Positions 34,634-43,071 of a stretch of DNA of 64,000 nucleotides are shown one piece after another. Position numbers and translations under genes: made by a program. Source of the DNA: Salinarimonas chemoclinalis (GTDB lineage Bacteria > Pseudomonadota > Alphaproteobacteria > Rhizobiales > Beijerinckiaceae); assembly GCF_041514305.1 (NCBI RefSeq), contig NZ_JBGMWH010000001.1, forward strand, positions 310,001 to 374,000. The letters run 5' to 3'. Positions within the stretch are counted from its first letter, which is position 1, and each line of letters begins with the position of its first letter. The notes beneath the pieces were generated by a model. The model ran no database searches and was not told where the DNA came from. It saw only the letters and a program-made list of their open reading frames with translations.

Positions 34634-35908
34634 TCAGCCCCGAAGCCGCGCTGCGATCGCGTCGAGCCGCGGCAACGTCTTCAGCGGGCCGATCGCGGCG
34701 AGGGTCGGCGCGCCCTCGAGCAGCGCCGCGCCGGCGGCGCGGGCGGCGGCGACGTCGACGGCCTCGACCCGCTCGACGAGCTCGTGCATCGGCACGATGC
34801 GGCCCCACGCGAGCATCTGGCGGGCGAGGCGCTCGATTCGCCCGCCGGGCGTCTCCAGCGCGGCGAGGAGCCCCACCTTCACCTGCGCCTTGGCGCGGGC
34901 GAGTTCGGCCTCGGTCAGCGTCGCCGCGGTGTCGCGCAGGGTCTCGACGGCGACCTCGGCGAAGGCGGCGGCGTCCTCCTCTGCGACGCCGGCGGCGATG
35001 CCGAACAGGCCGGTGTCGGAGAAGGGCCAGTGGAAGGCGTCGACCGAGTAGGCGAGGCCGCGCTTCTCGCGCACCTCCTGCCACAGCCGCGAGGATATCG
35101 AGCCGCCGAGCACCTGGGCGAAGAGCTGCGTGGCGTAGTAGTCCCGCGCCCGGAAGGAGCGGCCGGGCAGCCCGAGCATCAGGTTGACCTGCTCGTGCCT
35201 GCGCTTCATCCGCGTCTCGCCGCCGCGATAGGTGGCCGCCGGCGCTTCCGGCCCGGCGCCCTCCGGCATCGCGCCGAAGAAGCGGTGCGCGGCGTCGACC
35301 ACGGCCTCGTGCTCGACCGCGCCGGCGGCGGCGATCACCATGCGGCCGGGGCGATAGAGCCGCTCGACGAAGGCGCGGATGCCGTCCGGCCGGAAGGCGG
35401 AGACCGTCTCCGGCCGGCCGAGGATCGGGCGCCCGAGCGGCTGGCCGGGGAACGCGGTCTCGACGAAGAGGTCGCCGACGAGGTCGTCGGGCGCGTCCTC
35501 GACGGCGGCGATCTCCTGGAGGATCACGCCGCGCTCGCGCTCGAGCTCCACCGGGTCGAAGCTCGAGGCGGTGAGGATGTCGCCGAGCACGTCGAGCGCG
35601 AGCCCGACGTCCTCGCCGAGCACGCGGGCCGTGTAGCAGGTGTACTCGACGGAGGTGGCGGCGTTGATGTCGCCGCCGACGTTCTCGATGTCCTCGGCGA
35701 TCGCCTGCGCCGAGCGCCGCGCCGTGCCCTTGAAGGCCATGTGTTCGAGCAGGTGCGAGAGCCCGTGCTCGTCCTCGGCCTCGTCGCGGGCGCCGGCGCC
35801 GATCCAGACGCCGAGCGCGACGGTGGCGACGTGGGGCATCGCCTCGGTGACGACCACGAGCCCGTTCGCGAGCCGCGTCTCGCGATGCTCCTGCGAGGGA
35901 ACGGTCAT
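34634..35908 (-). CDS. M16 family zinc metallopeptidase
   Basis: A 424-residue protein of the mitochondrial-processing-peptidase/PqqL group. The inverted zinc motif HLLEH (in GLSHLLEHMAFKGT) and the downstream glutamate region (ERERGVILQEIAAVEDAPDDL) are intact, so it should be catalytically active. The later REKRGLAYSVDAFH is the substrate-binding arginine/tyrosine segment. No signal peptide is evident. Its ATG overlaps the thrC stop by four bases; the thrC-M16 pair is common in alphaproteobacteria. The physiological substrate is unknown. Confidence 0.92.
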   Translation of the reverse strand: MTVPSQEHRETRLANGLVVVTEAMPHVATVALGVWIGAGARDEAEDEHGLSHLLEHMAFKGTARRSAQAIAEDIENVGGDINAATSVEYTCYTARVLGEDVGLALDVLGDILTASSFDPVELERERGVILQEIAAVEDAPDDLVGDLFVETAFPGQPLGRPILGRPETVSAFRPDGIRAFVERLYRPGRMVIAAAGAVEHEAVVDAAHRFFGAMPEGAGPEAPAATYRGGETRMKRRHEQVNLMLGLPGRSFRARDYYATQLFAQVLGGSISSRLWQEVREKRGLAYSVDAFHWPFSDTGLFGIAAGVAEEDAAAFAEVAVETLRDTAATLTEAELARAKAQVKVGLLAALETPGGRIERLARQMLAWGRIVPMHELVERVEAVDVAAARAAGAALLEGAPTLAAIGPLKTLPRLDAIAARLRG

Positions 35909-37332
35909 GCCCGTGCTCCCGGGTCCCGTGCTCCCGGGATCCGCGAGCGGGCGCGGATGAAGCGCTCGATCGCGCCCTGGTCGTTGGGCTGCACCTCGAA
36001 GCGCTCGGGGCGGTCGTAGAGGTCGGCGAGGTGCGGCGGCAGCGGCGGGCGCACGCCGCAGGCGGCCTCCACGGCGTCCGGGAACTTCGCGGGATGCGCG
36101 GTCGCGAGCGCGACCATCGGCACCCCGGGATCGCGGGCGAGCGCCGCGCGCCCGGCGGCGACGCCGATCGCCGTGTGCGGATCGAGCAGGTAGCCGGCCT
36201 CGCGCCGGGTGCGGGCGATCTCCGCGGAGACCTCCTCCTCCGGCACGGCGCGCGCCGAGAAGGTCCGGCGAAGCCGCGCGAGCGGCTCCTCGGCGATGCC
36301 GAACGCGCGCGCCTGGGCGAGCTGCCCCATCAGCCCGCGGATCGCCGCGGCGTCGCGGTCGTGGAGCTCGAAGAGCAGCCGCTCGAAGTTCGACGAGACC
36401 TGGATGTCCATCGAGGGCGAGGTCGTCGGCGTCACGCCGGTGACGGTGTAGGCGCCCGTCTCCAGGGTGCGCGGCAGGATGTCGTTGGCGTTGGACGCGA
36501 TCACCAGCTCCCCGATCGGCAGGCCCATGCGCCGGGCGATGTCGCCGGCGAGGATGTCGCCGAAATTGCCGGTGGGAACGGCGTAGGAGATCGGCCGATG
36601 CGGGCCGCCGAGCGCGACGGCGGAGGTGAAGTAGTAGGTCGCCTGCGCCGCGACACGGGCCCAGTTGATGGAGTTCACCCCCGAGAGCAGGAGGTCGTCG
36701 CGGAAGCGGGCGTGGTTGAACATGCCCTTCACGATGGCCTGGCAATCGTCGAACGTGCCCTCCAACGCCACCGCGTGGACGTTGGGCGACGCGACCGTCG
36801 TCATCTGCCGGCGCTGGACCTCGGAGACGCGCCCCTGCGGGAAGAGGATGAAGACGTCGACCTGGTCGAGACCGGAGAAGGCGTCGACGGCGGCGGAGCC
36901 GGTGTCGCCGGACGTCGCGCCGACGATGGTGGCGCGCTGGCCCCGCGCCTTCAGCACGTGGTCCATCAGCCGCCCGAGCAGCTGCATCGCCACGTCCTTG
37001 AAGGCGAGCGTCGGCCCGTGGAAGAGCTCCAGCACGAAGAGGTTGTCGCCGATCTGGACGAGCGGGCAGGTCGCGGGGTGGCGGAAGGCGGCGTAGGCGT
37101 CCTCGATCATGGCGTCGAGCGCCGCCGTCTCGATCTCGCCCTCGACGAGCGCGCCGAGCACACGCTGGGCGGTCTGCGCGAAGGTCAGGCCCGAGAAGCC
37201 CGCGATCGTCTCGCGCGGCAGCAGCGGGTAGGCCTCCGGCACGTAGAGCCCGCCGTCGCGCGCGAGGCCGGTGAGCAGCGCGTCGGTGAAGCCGATGGCC
37301 GGGGCCTCGCCGCGGGTGGAGATGTGGCGCAC
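35905..37332 (-). CDS. thrC: Threonine synthase
   Basis: A 475-residue PLP enzyme that turns O-phosphohomoserine into threonine. The pyridoxal lysine lies in PTLAFKDVAMQLLGR, the phosphate-binding loop in ATSGDTGSAAVDAF, and the start VRHISTRGEAPAIGFTDALL is typical. I take the GTG at 37332 as start, with AAGGA about 10 bases upstream; upstream extension has no similarity. The last codons contain a tandem 15-base duplication (35910-35939) that repeats PGARD/PGARA at the C-terminus. Confidence 0.94.
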   Translation of the reverse strand: MRHISTRGEAPAIGFTDALLTGLARDGGLYVPEAYPLLPRETIAGFSGLTFAQTAQRVLGALVEGEIETAALDAMIEDAYAAFRHPATCPLVQIGDNLFVLELFHGPTLAFKDVAMQLLGRLMDHVLKARGQRATIVGATSGDTGSAAVDAFSGLDQVDVFILFPQGRVSEVQRRQMTTVASPNVHAVALEGTFDDCQAIVKGMFNHARFRDDLLLSGVNSINWARVAAQATYYFTSAVALGGPHRPISYAVPTGNFGDILAGDIARRMGLPIGELVIASNANDILPRTLETGAYTVTGVTPTTSPSMDIQVSSNFERLLFELHDRDAAAIRGLMGQLAQARAFGIAEEPLARLRRTFSARAVPEEEVSAEIARTRREAGYLLDPHTAIGVAAGRAALARDPGVPMVALATAHPAKFPDAVEAACGVRPPLPPHLADLYDRPERFEVQPNDQGAIERFIRARSRIPGARDPGARA

Positions 37333-37406
37333 GTGTGTCTCGTCCTTGCGTGGAACGCGGCGGACCATAGGGGGCGCGGCAGGCTGGGACAAGCGGGGCC
37401 GCCCAC

Positions 37407-37432
37407 GGAACGTGGGGCATTCGGGCCGCGTT
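37407..37432 (+). promoter_or_regulatory. EcfG-type general stress promoter
   Basis: GGAAC (37407-37411), 17-base spacer, CGTT (37429-37432). This matches the GGAAC-N16-18-CGTT consensus of the alphaproteobacterial EcfG sigma factor. The -10 is 35 bases before the ATG of the small hydrophilic protein gene, a good distance for a short leader. Confidence 0.7.
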
Positions 37433-37466
37433 GGTGGGAGGACCGACACGATCCCGGGAGGATCCC

Positions 37467-37787
37467 ATGCACGACCCCCGTTCGCAGGAAGAGAAGGCCC
37501 GCGCCGCGCTCAACCGGAACCAGGAGATGGGCAACGCGCCCAAGCAGAGCCCGCTGACGCGCGAGCCCTCGACGACGCCGGAGACGTTCGGAGAGCACCA
37601 CGGCCGCCCGCCGGAAGACTACGCGCCCGATCGCGGCGGCGACGCGGAGAAGGGCGGTGCGGGTTCCGACAACGACCCGCTCCAGCACGGCCACGGCCAC
37701 GCCGACACCCGCATGGGCCGGGAGCACGTCTCCGACCTCGCCGAAGTCGAGCGGACGATCACGGGCGAGCCGGCCCGCAAGCGCTGA
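37467..37787 (+). CDS. Small hydrophilic protein, putative stress protein
   Basis: A 106-residue very hydrophilic protein without hydrophobic segments, rich in Asp, Glu, Arg, Gly, Pro and His (a GHGHADTRMG patch). It is probably intrinsically disordered. No domain is recognised. The ATG at 37467 follows GGAGG closely. An EcfG-type promoter lies just upstream, and a second gene of the same character starts 12 bases downstream, so a shared role in general stress (desiccation, osmotic or heat) is a reasonable but untested inference. Confidence 0.7.
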   Translation: MHDPRSQEEKARAALNRNQEMGNAPKQSPLTREPSTTPETFGEHHGRPPEDYAPDRGGDAEKGGAGSDNDPLQHGHGHADTRMGREHVSDLAEVERTITGEPARKR

Positions 37788-37799
37788 GGAACACGCATC

Positions 37800-38027
37800 A
37801 TGGCAGAGCACGAGACCGAGCAGCAGAAGGCCGCGAAGAAGGCGCTCGAGACGAAGCGCCGGAACGATCCGCACGCGGACATCCCCGAGCACCGCACCGC
37901 CGACGAGGGCATGCATCCCCATGACGGCCCGAAGGCGCCGCCCTCGGGCGCGCTCGATCACGGCGGCGCGGCGCCGGCGCTGTCGCGATCGCACGGCACG
38001 CGCCGGACGGACCAGGGCGCGCACTGA
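37800..38027 (+). CDS. Small hydrophilic protein, putative stress protein
   Basis: A 75-residue highly charged protein (QQKAAKKALETKRRNDPHAD and HRTADEGMHPHDGPKAPP) with no hydrophobic core, predicted disordered. It follows the previous small gene by 12 bases with GAGG about 9 bases before the ATG and is presumably on the same EcfG-type transcript. No family is recognised; similar short lysine/histidine-rich proteins are frequent in the general stress regulon of Hyphomicrobiales. Confidence 0.65.
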   Translation: MAEHETEQQKAAKKALETKRRNDPHADIPEHRTADEGMHPHDGPKAPPSGALDHGGAAPALSRSHGTRRTDQGAH

Positions 38028-38143
38028 GGGCCCCCCCGCGGGAGAGCCGCGGCGCGGGAGACGGGAGCACGAGCTCGGCCGTTTCCGCTTTGCGTTACAG
38101 AGACTTAATGTTCGGGAAAGGGGCGCGACATCGCCGCGCGTCT

Positions 38144-38168
38144 AGAACCTCCGGCGACGCCCGACGTT
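38144..38168 (+). promoter_or_regulatory. Possible EcfG-like promoter of the Do-type protease
   Basis: AGAAC (38144-38148), 16-base spacer, CGTT (38165-38168): one mismatch from the GGAAC-N16-CGTT pattern. It is 68 bases upstream of the protease start. One such match could be chance. Confidence 0.4.
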
Positions 38169-38236
38169 CGCGTCGAGGCCAAGGCGGGGGCTCGCGCCCT
38201 CGTCGCATCGCTTCACAGCGCAGAGACAGAGGTTCC

Positions 38237-39784
38237 ATGACCACGAACTCCCCCGAGCGCATCGGTCACCGCCGGCTCGCCTCGACGCGCGCCGGGCTCC
38301 TCGCCGCGGTCGGCATCGGCGCGCTGGGCGCCGCCGGGCTCGGCGCCGGCCCGTTCCAGGCGACGCTCCCCGCCATGGCGCAGACGCAGGCCGAGAGCCC
38401 CTCCGGCGCGCTGACCCTCGAGACGCCGGACGCGCGCGTCCCCTCCTTCGCCGACGTCGTCGAGCGGGTACGCCCCGCGGTCGTGTCCGTACGCACCCGC
38501 CTCGGCGAGAAGCCGGCGATGACCACCGGCCGCGGCGTGCCCGGCCTGCCGCCCGGCATGGACATCCCGGAGGATCATCCGCTCCACGAGTTCTTCGAGC
38601 GCTTCCGCGGCGGCGGCGAGGGCCTCGCCCCGCGCGGGCCCGCCCCGCGCCGCGGGGCGCAGGGCTCCGGCTTCTTCATTTCGGGCGACGGCTACCTGGT
38701 GACGAACAACCACGTCGTCGAGGGCGCCGAGACCGTCGAGGTCCTGATGGACGACGGGACGACGCTCGACGCGGAGATCGTCGGCCTCGACCCGAAGACC
38801 GACCTCGCCCTCCTCAAGGTCGAGCAGCGCGACGATCCGTTCGCCTTCGTCGAGTTCGCGCCCGACGCGCCGCGCGTCGGCGACTGGGTGGTGGCGATCG
38901 GCAACCCGTTCGGGCTCGGCGGCACGGTCACCGCGGGCATCGTCTCGGCGCGCGGGCGCGACATCGGCGCGGGTCCCTACGACGACTTTCTGCAGATCGA
39001 CGCGCCGGTGAACCAGGGCAACTCGGGCGGCCCGGCCTTCGACCAGTCCGGACAGGTGATCGGCGTCAACACGGCGATCTCCTCGCCGACGGGCGGCAAC
39101 GTGGGCATCGCCTTCGCGATCCCCTCCGAGACCGTCCAGCGCATCGTCGCGCAGCTGCGCGAGACGGGCGAGGTCGAGCGCGGCTTCCTCGGCGTGCAGA
39201 TCCAGCCGGTGAACGCGGACATCGCCGCCGGCGTCGGCCTCGACGCGGCGCAGGGCGCCATCGTCGGCCAGGTGACGCCCGACGGCCCGGCGGCCGAGGC
39301 CGGCTTCGAGATCGGCGACATCGTGCTGGAGGTGGAAGGCGGCGCCATCGAGGACGCTCGCGACCTGTCGCGCACGATCGCCTTCATGGACCCGGGCGAG
39401 ACGATCGAGGTGGTGATCTTCCGCGACGGCGAGCGGCGGACGCTCGAGGTCACGATCGGCCGGATGCCGGCAGAGGCGATCGTCACCGCCGGCCGCGAGC
39501 CGCAGGCACGGACGTTCGACGAGCTCGGCCTCCAGCTCGCACCGGTCGAGGGCGACATGTCCGGCGTCGCCGTGGTCGAGGTCGATCCGGACGGGCCGGC
39601 CTTCGACAAGGGCATCGCCGAGGGCGACGTCATCGCCGAGGTCGGCGGGGAGCCGGTGGCGAACCCGCAGGAGGTCGAGGAGGCCCTCGCCCGGGCGGGC
39701 GAGACCGGCCGTGCGGCGGTGCTCGTGCGCGTCGAGCGCGACGGCGCCTCCCGCTTCATCGCCTTCCGCCTGCCGATCGGCTGA
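38237..39784 (+). CDS. Do-family periplasmic serine endoprotease
   Basis: A 515-residue HtrA/DegP-type protease. An N-terminal export signal (hydrophobic AGLLAAVGIGALGAAGLGAG after a basic start, cleavage near AMAQTQA) is followed by a trypsin-like domain with His159 (TNNHVVEG), Asp189 (KTDLALLK) and Ser263 (GNSGGPAF). Two PDZ domains follow (FLGVQIQPVNADIAAG and a second with VAVVEVDPDGPAFDKG). It degrades or refolds misfolded envelope proteins. The upstream frame is open, but ATG 38237 precedes the signal peptide. It could be DegP or MucD/DegQ; the members are not separable by eye. Confidence 0.93.
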   Translation: MTTNSPERIGHRRLASTRAGLLAAVGIGALGAAGLGAGPFQATLPAMAQTQAESPSGALTLETPDARVPSFADVVERVRPAVVSVRTRLGEKPAMTTGRGVPGLPPGMDIPEDHPLHEFFERFRGGGEGLAPRGPAPRRGAQGSGFFISGDGYLVTNNHVVEGAETVEVLMDDGTTLDAEIVGLDPKTDLALLKVEQRDDPFAFVEFAPDAPRVGDWVVAIGNPFGLGGTVTAGIVSARGRDIGAGPYDDFLQIDAPVNQGNSGGPAFDQSGQVIGVNTAISSPTGGNVGIAFAIPSETVQRIVAQLRETGEVERGFLGVQIQPVNADIAAGVGLDAAQGAIVGQVTPDGPAAEAGFEIGDIVLEVEGGAIEDARDLSRTIAFMDPGETIEVVIFRDGERRTLEVTIGRMPAEAIVTAGREPQARTFDELGLQLAPVEGDMSGVAVVEVDPDGPAFDKGIAEGDVIAEVGGEPVANPQEVEEALARAGETGRAAVLVRVERDGASRFIAFRLPIG

Positions 39785-39825
39785 TTGGCCGCTCGCTCGC
39801 AGGAGAATGGATCGCGTGAAACGAC

Positions 39826-39855
39826 GGCCGGCGTGTCCGAAGGGACGCACCGGCC
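39826..39855. terminator. Imperfect hairpin between protease and ParA genes
   Basis: GGCCGGCGTGTCC pairs with GGACGCACCGGCC (one mismatch and one G-U pair) in the 80-base convergent gap. No U-tract follows, so terminator function is plausible but weak. Confidence 0.35.
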
Positions 39856-39864
39856 TTGCAGGCT

Positions 39865-40875
39865 CTATAGACGTCCAACCAACGACGCAAAAGCTGTCTT
39901 ATACCGAGCGAGAGAATCTTTGGGAACTTGGGTATCTTTCTCGTGAATGTTGTATTTTCCGAGCTTTATCTTATGCAACGGCAAGCCGAGATGCGAGGTT
40001 ACAACGCTTACACTGTGCGCATCAGGGATATCAAGAAATAGAGTGTCGGCCTGGGCGGAGAAAATTGTGCTATTCTGCGCCATAAGATCTTTGGCACGGC
40101 GAATGATCTCGTCGTACATAGCAGAAAAAGCCTTTGACGGCTTTTGCTCATACTGCGTACTACGATTTAGCGGAATTACATGGACGGTCGGAACAGCAAG
40201 TCCATTGTTTTTCGCGCGTTGGGAGAAACTAACCGTGGCATACGCCTGGGGCACATTAATTCCATAGATCAGTTGCCCAATGTTCGATATCGCCCGAGCT
40301 GAAGAACCATCGGCAGAGCACGGCACAATAAGGCGCTCGGCTGCGATGATCGCGAGCTCTGTGTATGCAGAGAAACTGGGATTACAGTCGATGAAAAACA
40401 CAGCGTTGGGATGCGCACGCCCGATAGCAAGGAGAAGATCCTTCAGCCACTGATGAACATTCGCCCAAGACGAGCTAGGCAGTGTCTGCCCTGCGATCTG
40501 GTTTATCGCCTCCGCCTGGATCTCCAATGAAGGATCTCCAGCAACCAGGAAGATATTGTCGTCAAGGTTATCGTTAAAGCTCGCAGCCTTGAGAAGGAAA
40601 TTTGTCTCATTTCCTGTAATTTTGTGGGGGCTTGAAATCCTCTCGTCGAAATATCCGCCGACCGTCTGCCTCGGAGTTTTGCCGAGAAGAGCCTCAAGTT
40701 CAGTCGCCCCCTTTCCATTTCCTCCGAGCACAACTTCGCTCACGTTGGCCTGAGGGCACATATCGACGATGACCACTTTTCGTTCCGGATGCTGCCTGGC
40801 ATACTCGCAAGCCGTGATGAAGGTCACGAACGATTTGCCGACCCCACCCTTGTTGTTCCAAACTGCGTACCTCAC
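39865..40875 (-). CDS. Orphan ParA/MinD-type ATPase
   Basis: A 336-residue P-loop ATPase. The deviant Walker A is KGGVGKS in AVWNNKGGVGKSFVTF; VVIVDMCPQANVS is the A' region and FFIDCNPSFSAYTELAI the Walker B region. The long central part (residues 70-150, with GGYFDERISSPHKITGNET) is not seen in chromosome-partitioning ParA. No ParB, parS or plasmid gene is nearby, so partition is unlikely; its partner is unknown. It starts with GTG at 40875, six bases after GGAGG. Base composition is plainly different: bases 39901-39960 are 42% G+C against 75% at 39721-39780, which points to horizontal acquisition. Confidence 0.85.
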   Translation of the reverse strand: MRYAVWNNKGGVGKSFVTFITACEYARQHPERKVVIVDMCPQANVSEVVLGGNGKGATELEALLGKTPRQTVGGYFDERISSPHKITGNETNFLLKAASFNDNLDDNIFLVAGDPSLEIQAEAINQIAGQTLPSSSWANVHQWLKDLLLAIGRAHPNAVFFIDCNPSFSAYTELAIIAAERLIVPCSADGSSARAISNIGQLIYGINVPQAYATVSFSQRAKNNGLAVPTVHVIPLNRSTQYEQKPSKAFSAMYDEIIRRAKDLMAQNSTIFSAQADTLFLDIPDAHSVSVVTSHLGLPLHKIKLGKYNIHEKDTQVPKDSLARYKTAFASLVGRL

Positions 40876-40931
40876 GGCAGACCTCCAATCGCAATCGCTG
40901 GGAAGTCAGCTACACCTCCTAGGCCGATGAT

Positions 40932-41192
40932 TCAAATCACTTCGTCCATTGGAACCGTGAGTTCGGCTGCCGGTCGCAAACGCGGAGAGGTGCGCGCCCG
41001 GGTGCGGCACGTCGCTGAGCGCCGGTCCCCGGCATCTCTCAATCTCAAGGCGCAGACGAGCGGCGATGCGGCGCGCACGATTCGCCGCACCACATCGCCA
41101 CGATGGAGGGCACGCGCGACGATGAGCACCACGTTGCCTGCGAGCAGAGCGACGAGCAGCGTCAGCATTCCCGTCCCGACGATATCCGCCAT
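40932..41192 (-). CDS. Putative small membrane protein
   Basis: A possible 86-residue protein with one hydrophobic span near the N-terminus (TLLVALLAGNVVLIVARAL) and a basic C-terminal part. The ATG at 41192 has a weak AAGG upstream and a promoter-like TTGACT/TATAAT pair before it, which is why it is listed. The C-terminal 40 residues look like translated noise, so it may be wrong or truncated. It reads in the same direction as the ParA-type gene, 56 bases upstream of it, and could be part of the same islet transcript. Confidence 0.4.
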   Translation of the reverse strand: MADIVGTGMLTLLVALLAGNVVLIVARALHRGDVVRRIVRAASPLVCALRLRDAGDRRSATCRTRARTSPRLRPAAELTVPMDEVI

Positions 41193-41221
41193 TGATCCGA
41201 CCTTACGCCTGCTATGCGAGA

Positions 41222-41252
41222 ATTATAGTATGATACCCGACGGTTCAGTCAA
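41222..41252 (-). promoter_or_regulatory. Sigma70-like promoter upstream of the ParA islet
   Basis: On the minus strand TTGACT (41252-41247) and a perfect TATAAT (41227-41222) are separated by 19 bases, longer than ideal. Perfect TATAAT is rare in this G+C-rich DNA and could drive the small membrane protein and ParA-type genes. Confidence 0.45.
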
Positions 41253-41279
41253 GCTCCGCAACGCTGGTCGACCGACACC

Positions 41280-41729
41280 TCACGACACCAGCAGCGCCAC
41301 CACCGCCACCACCCCCACGAGGACGATCAGAGCCACGAACCCGGCCACGACCCGGCCGCCGCCGGTGCGGGCGATGTCCGTCTGCGCCGGGGCGTCGACC
41401 TCGGGTGCGTTGCGGGCCTGCTCCTCGCGGGCGAGGCGCAGGCGCCCGGGCGAGGCCGGGCTGCCGCCGGCCTCGTCGTCCGTTCCGAGCATGGACATGC
41501 CGGGGTCGAACACGGCGTTCTTGTCGCCGGTGCGGCCGGAATCGACGTCGGCCTTCAGCATCGCGGCGTTGGTGCGGGCGTCGTCGACGGGCGCGTGATC
41601 CCCGGTCATCCGCTCGGAGGAGGCGTGGGGCACCATGTCGGGCGTCGGCGGCTTCTCGGTCGCGTCCGCGGCGGTGGCTCGCCGCCCCGTCGCGGGCTCG
41701 TCGTGAGGGAACGGCTCGTTCGTGGCCAT
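41280..41729 (-). CDS. Tail-anchored-like hypothetical protein
   Basis: A 149-residue protein: about 125 hydrophilic, probably disordered residues rich in Asp, Ala, Pro and Thr, then a single C-terminal hydrophobic helix (VVAGFVALIVLVGVVAVVALLVS) that ends the protein. That topology suggests a tail-anchored membrane protein with its bulk in the cytoplasm. No domain is recognised. The ATG at 41729 has GAGG seven bases upstream. It lies 63 bases downstream of lysA on the same strand. Confidence 0.7.
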   Translation of the reverse strand: MATNEPFPHDEPATGRRATAADATEKPPTPDMVPHASSERMTGDHAPVDDARTNAAMLKADVDSGRTGDKNAVFDPGMSMLGTDDEAGGSPASPGRLRLAREEQARNAPEVDAPAQTDIARTGGGRVVAGFVALIVLVGVVAVVALLVS

Positions 41730-41792
41730 GATGGCGCCTCGTCTCGGTTCCGATCGGTGTCGAGACGCAAACGCCGGTGCCGCGCGAGGCGT

Positions 41793-43061
41793 TCAGCCGA
41801 GCCAGTCCGGCACGCGGTCGCGGCCGATCAGGTCCTCGTAGGTCTCGCGCGGGCGCACCACCGCGTGGCGCGCACCGTCGACGAGCACCTCGGGCACGAG
41901 GAGCCGGGAATTGTAGGTCGAGGACTGCACCGCCCCGTAGGCGCCCGCCGTCATGATCGCGACGAGATCCCCCGCGTCGACCTCCGGCAGCGCCCGGCCC
42001 TGCGCGAGGTAATCCCCCGTCTCGCAGACGGGTCCCACCACGTCGACCACCCGCAGCGGCGCGTCCGGCGCCGGCCGGCGCACGGGCTTGACGTCGTGGT
42101 GGGCCTCGTAGAGCGTCGGGCGGATGAGGTCGTTCATCGCCGCGTCGACGATCACGAAGGTCTTGCCCTCGCCCTCCTTCACGTAGACGACCCGCGTCAC
42201 CAGGATACCGGCGTTGCCGGCGATCATGCGGCCGATCTCGAACAGCAGCGTGAGCCCGAGGCCGCGCGTGTGGCGCTTGATCGTCTGCGCGAAGACGGAG
42301 GGCGCCGGCGGCGGCGCCTCGTCCTCTCGATACGGCACGCCGAGCCCGCCGCCGAGGTCGATGTGCCGGAGCGGGTGGCCTTCCGCCATCAGGTCGCGCG
42401 CGAGCTCGGCCACCAGCGCGGTGGCGTTGTCGAAGGGCGCGAGGTCGGTGATCTGGCTGCCGATGTGCATGTCGACGCCGGTGATCACGATCCCCGGCAG
42501 CGCGGCGGCGCGGGCGTAGACCTCCCGAGCGCGGGAGATCGGAATGCCGAACTTGTTGTCGAACTTGCCCGTCGAGATCTTGGCGTGGGTCCTGGCGTCG
42601 ACGTCCGGGTTGACGCGGATCGAGATCGGCGCCTCGATGCTCATCTCGGTCGCCACCGAGGAGAGCGCCTCGAGCTCGGGCTCGCTCTCGACGTTGAAGC
42701 ACAGGATGCCCGCCGCGAGCGCCGCCGCCATCTCCGTGCGGGTCTTGCCGACGCCGGAGAAGACGATGCGGTTGCCGGGCACGCCGGCGGCGAGCGCGCG
42801 GCGCAGCTCGCCCTCCGACACGATGTCCATGCCCGCGCCGCGCTTCGCCAGCGTGCGCAGCACCGCCTGGTTCGAGTTGGCCTTCATCGCGTAGCAGACG
42901 AGCGCGTCCAGGTCGGCGAAGGCGGCGGCGAAGACGTCGTAGTGGCGCTCGAGCGTCGCCGTGGAATAGCAGTAGAAGGGCGTGCCCACCTGCGCCGCGA
43001 TCGCCTCCAGCGAGACGTCCTCCGCGTGCATGACGCCGTCGCGATAGGCGAAGTGGTGCAT
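41793..43061 (-). CDS. lysA: Diaminopimelate decarboxylase
   Basis: A 422-residue fold-III PLP enzyme. The PLP lysine is in CYAMKANSNQAVL, the phosphate-binding HIDLGGGLGVPY is present, and the dimer-interface active site CETGDYLAQGRALP carries the catalytic cysteine. It makes lysine from meso-diaminopimelate, the same compound MurE puts into the wall. It follows lptM by 10 bases. The argH gene that often precedes lptM-lysA in proteobacteria is not here. Confidence 0.96.
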   Translation of the reverse strand: MHHFAYRDGVMHAEDVSLEAIAAQVGTPFYCYSTATLERHYDVFAAAFADLDALVCYAMKANSNQAVLRTLAKRGAGMDIVSEGELRRALAAGVPGNRIVFSGVGKTRTEMAAALAAGILCFNVESEPELEALSSVATEMSIEAPISIRVNPDVDARTHAKISTGKFDNKFGIPISRAREVYARAAALPGIVITGVDMHIGSQITDLAPFDNATALVAELARDLMAEGHPLRHIDLGGGLGVPYREDEAPPPAPSVFAQTIKRHTRGLGLTLLFEIGRMIAGNAGILVTRVVYVKEGEGKTFVIVDAAMNDLIRPTLYEAHHDVKPVRRPAPDAPLRVVDVVGPVCETGDYLAQGRALPEVDAGDLVAIMTAGAYGAVQSSTYNSRLLVPEVLVDGARHAVVRPRETYEDLIGRDRVPDWLG

Positions 43062-43071
43062 GGCTTGCTCT

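Noticed and set aside
39865..40875. Chromosome or plasmid partition locus
   Set aside because: There is no ParB-like gene, no parS-like palindrome and no replication gene nearby, and the central region differs from partition ParA.
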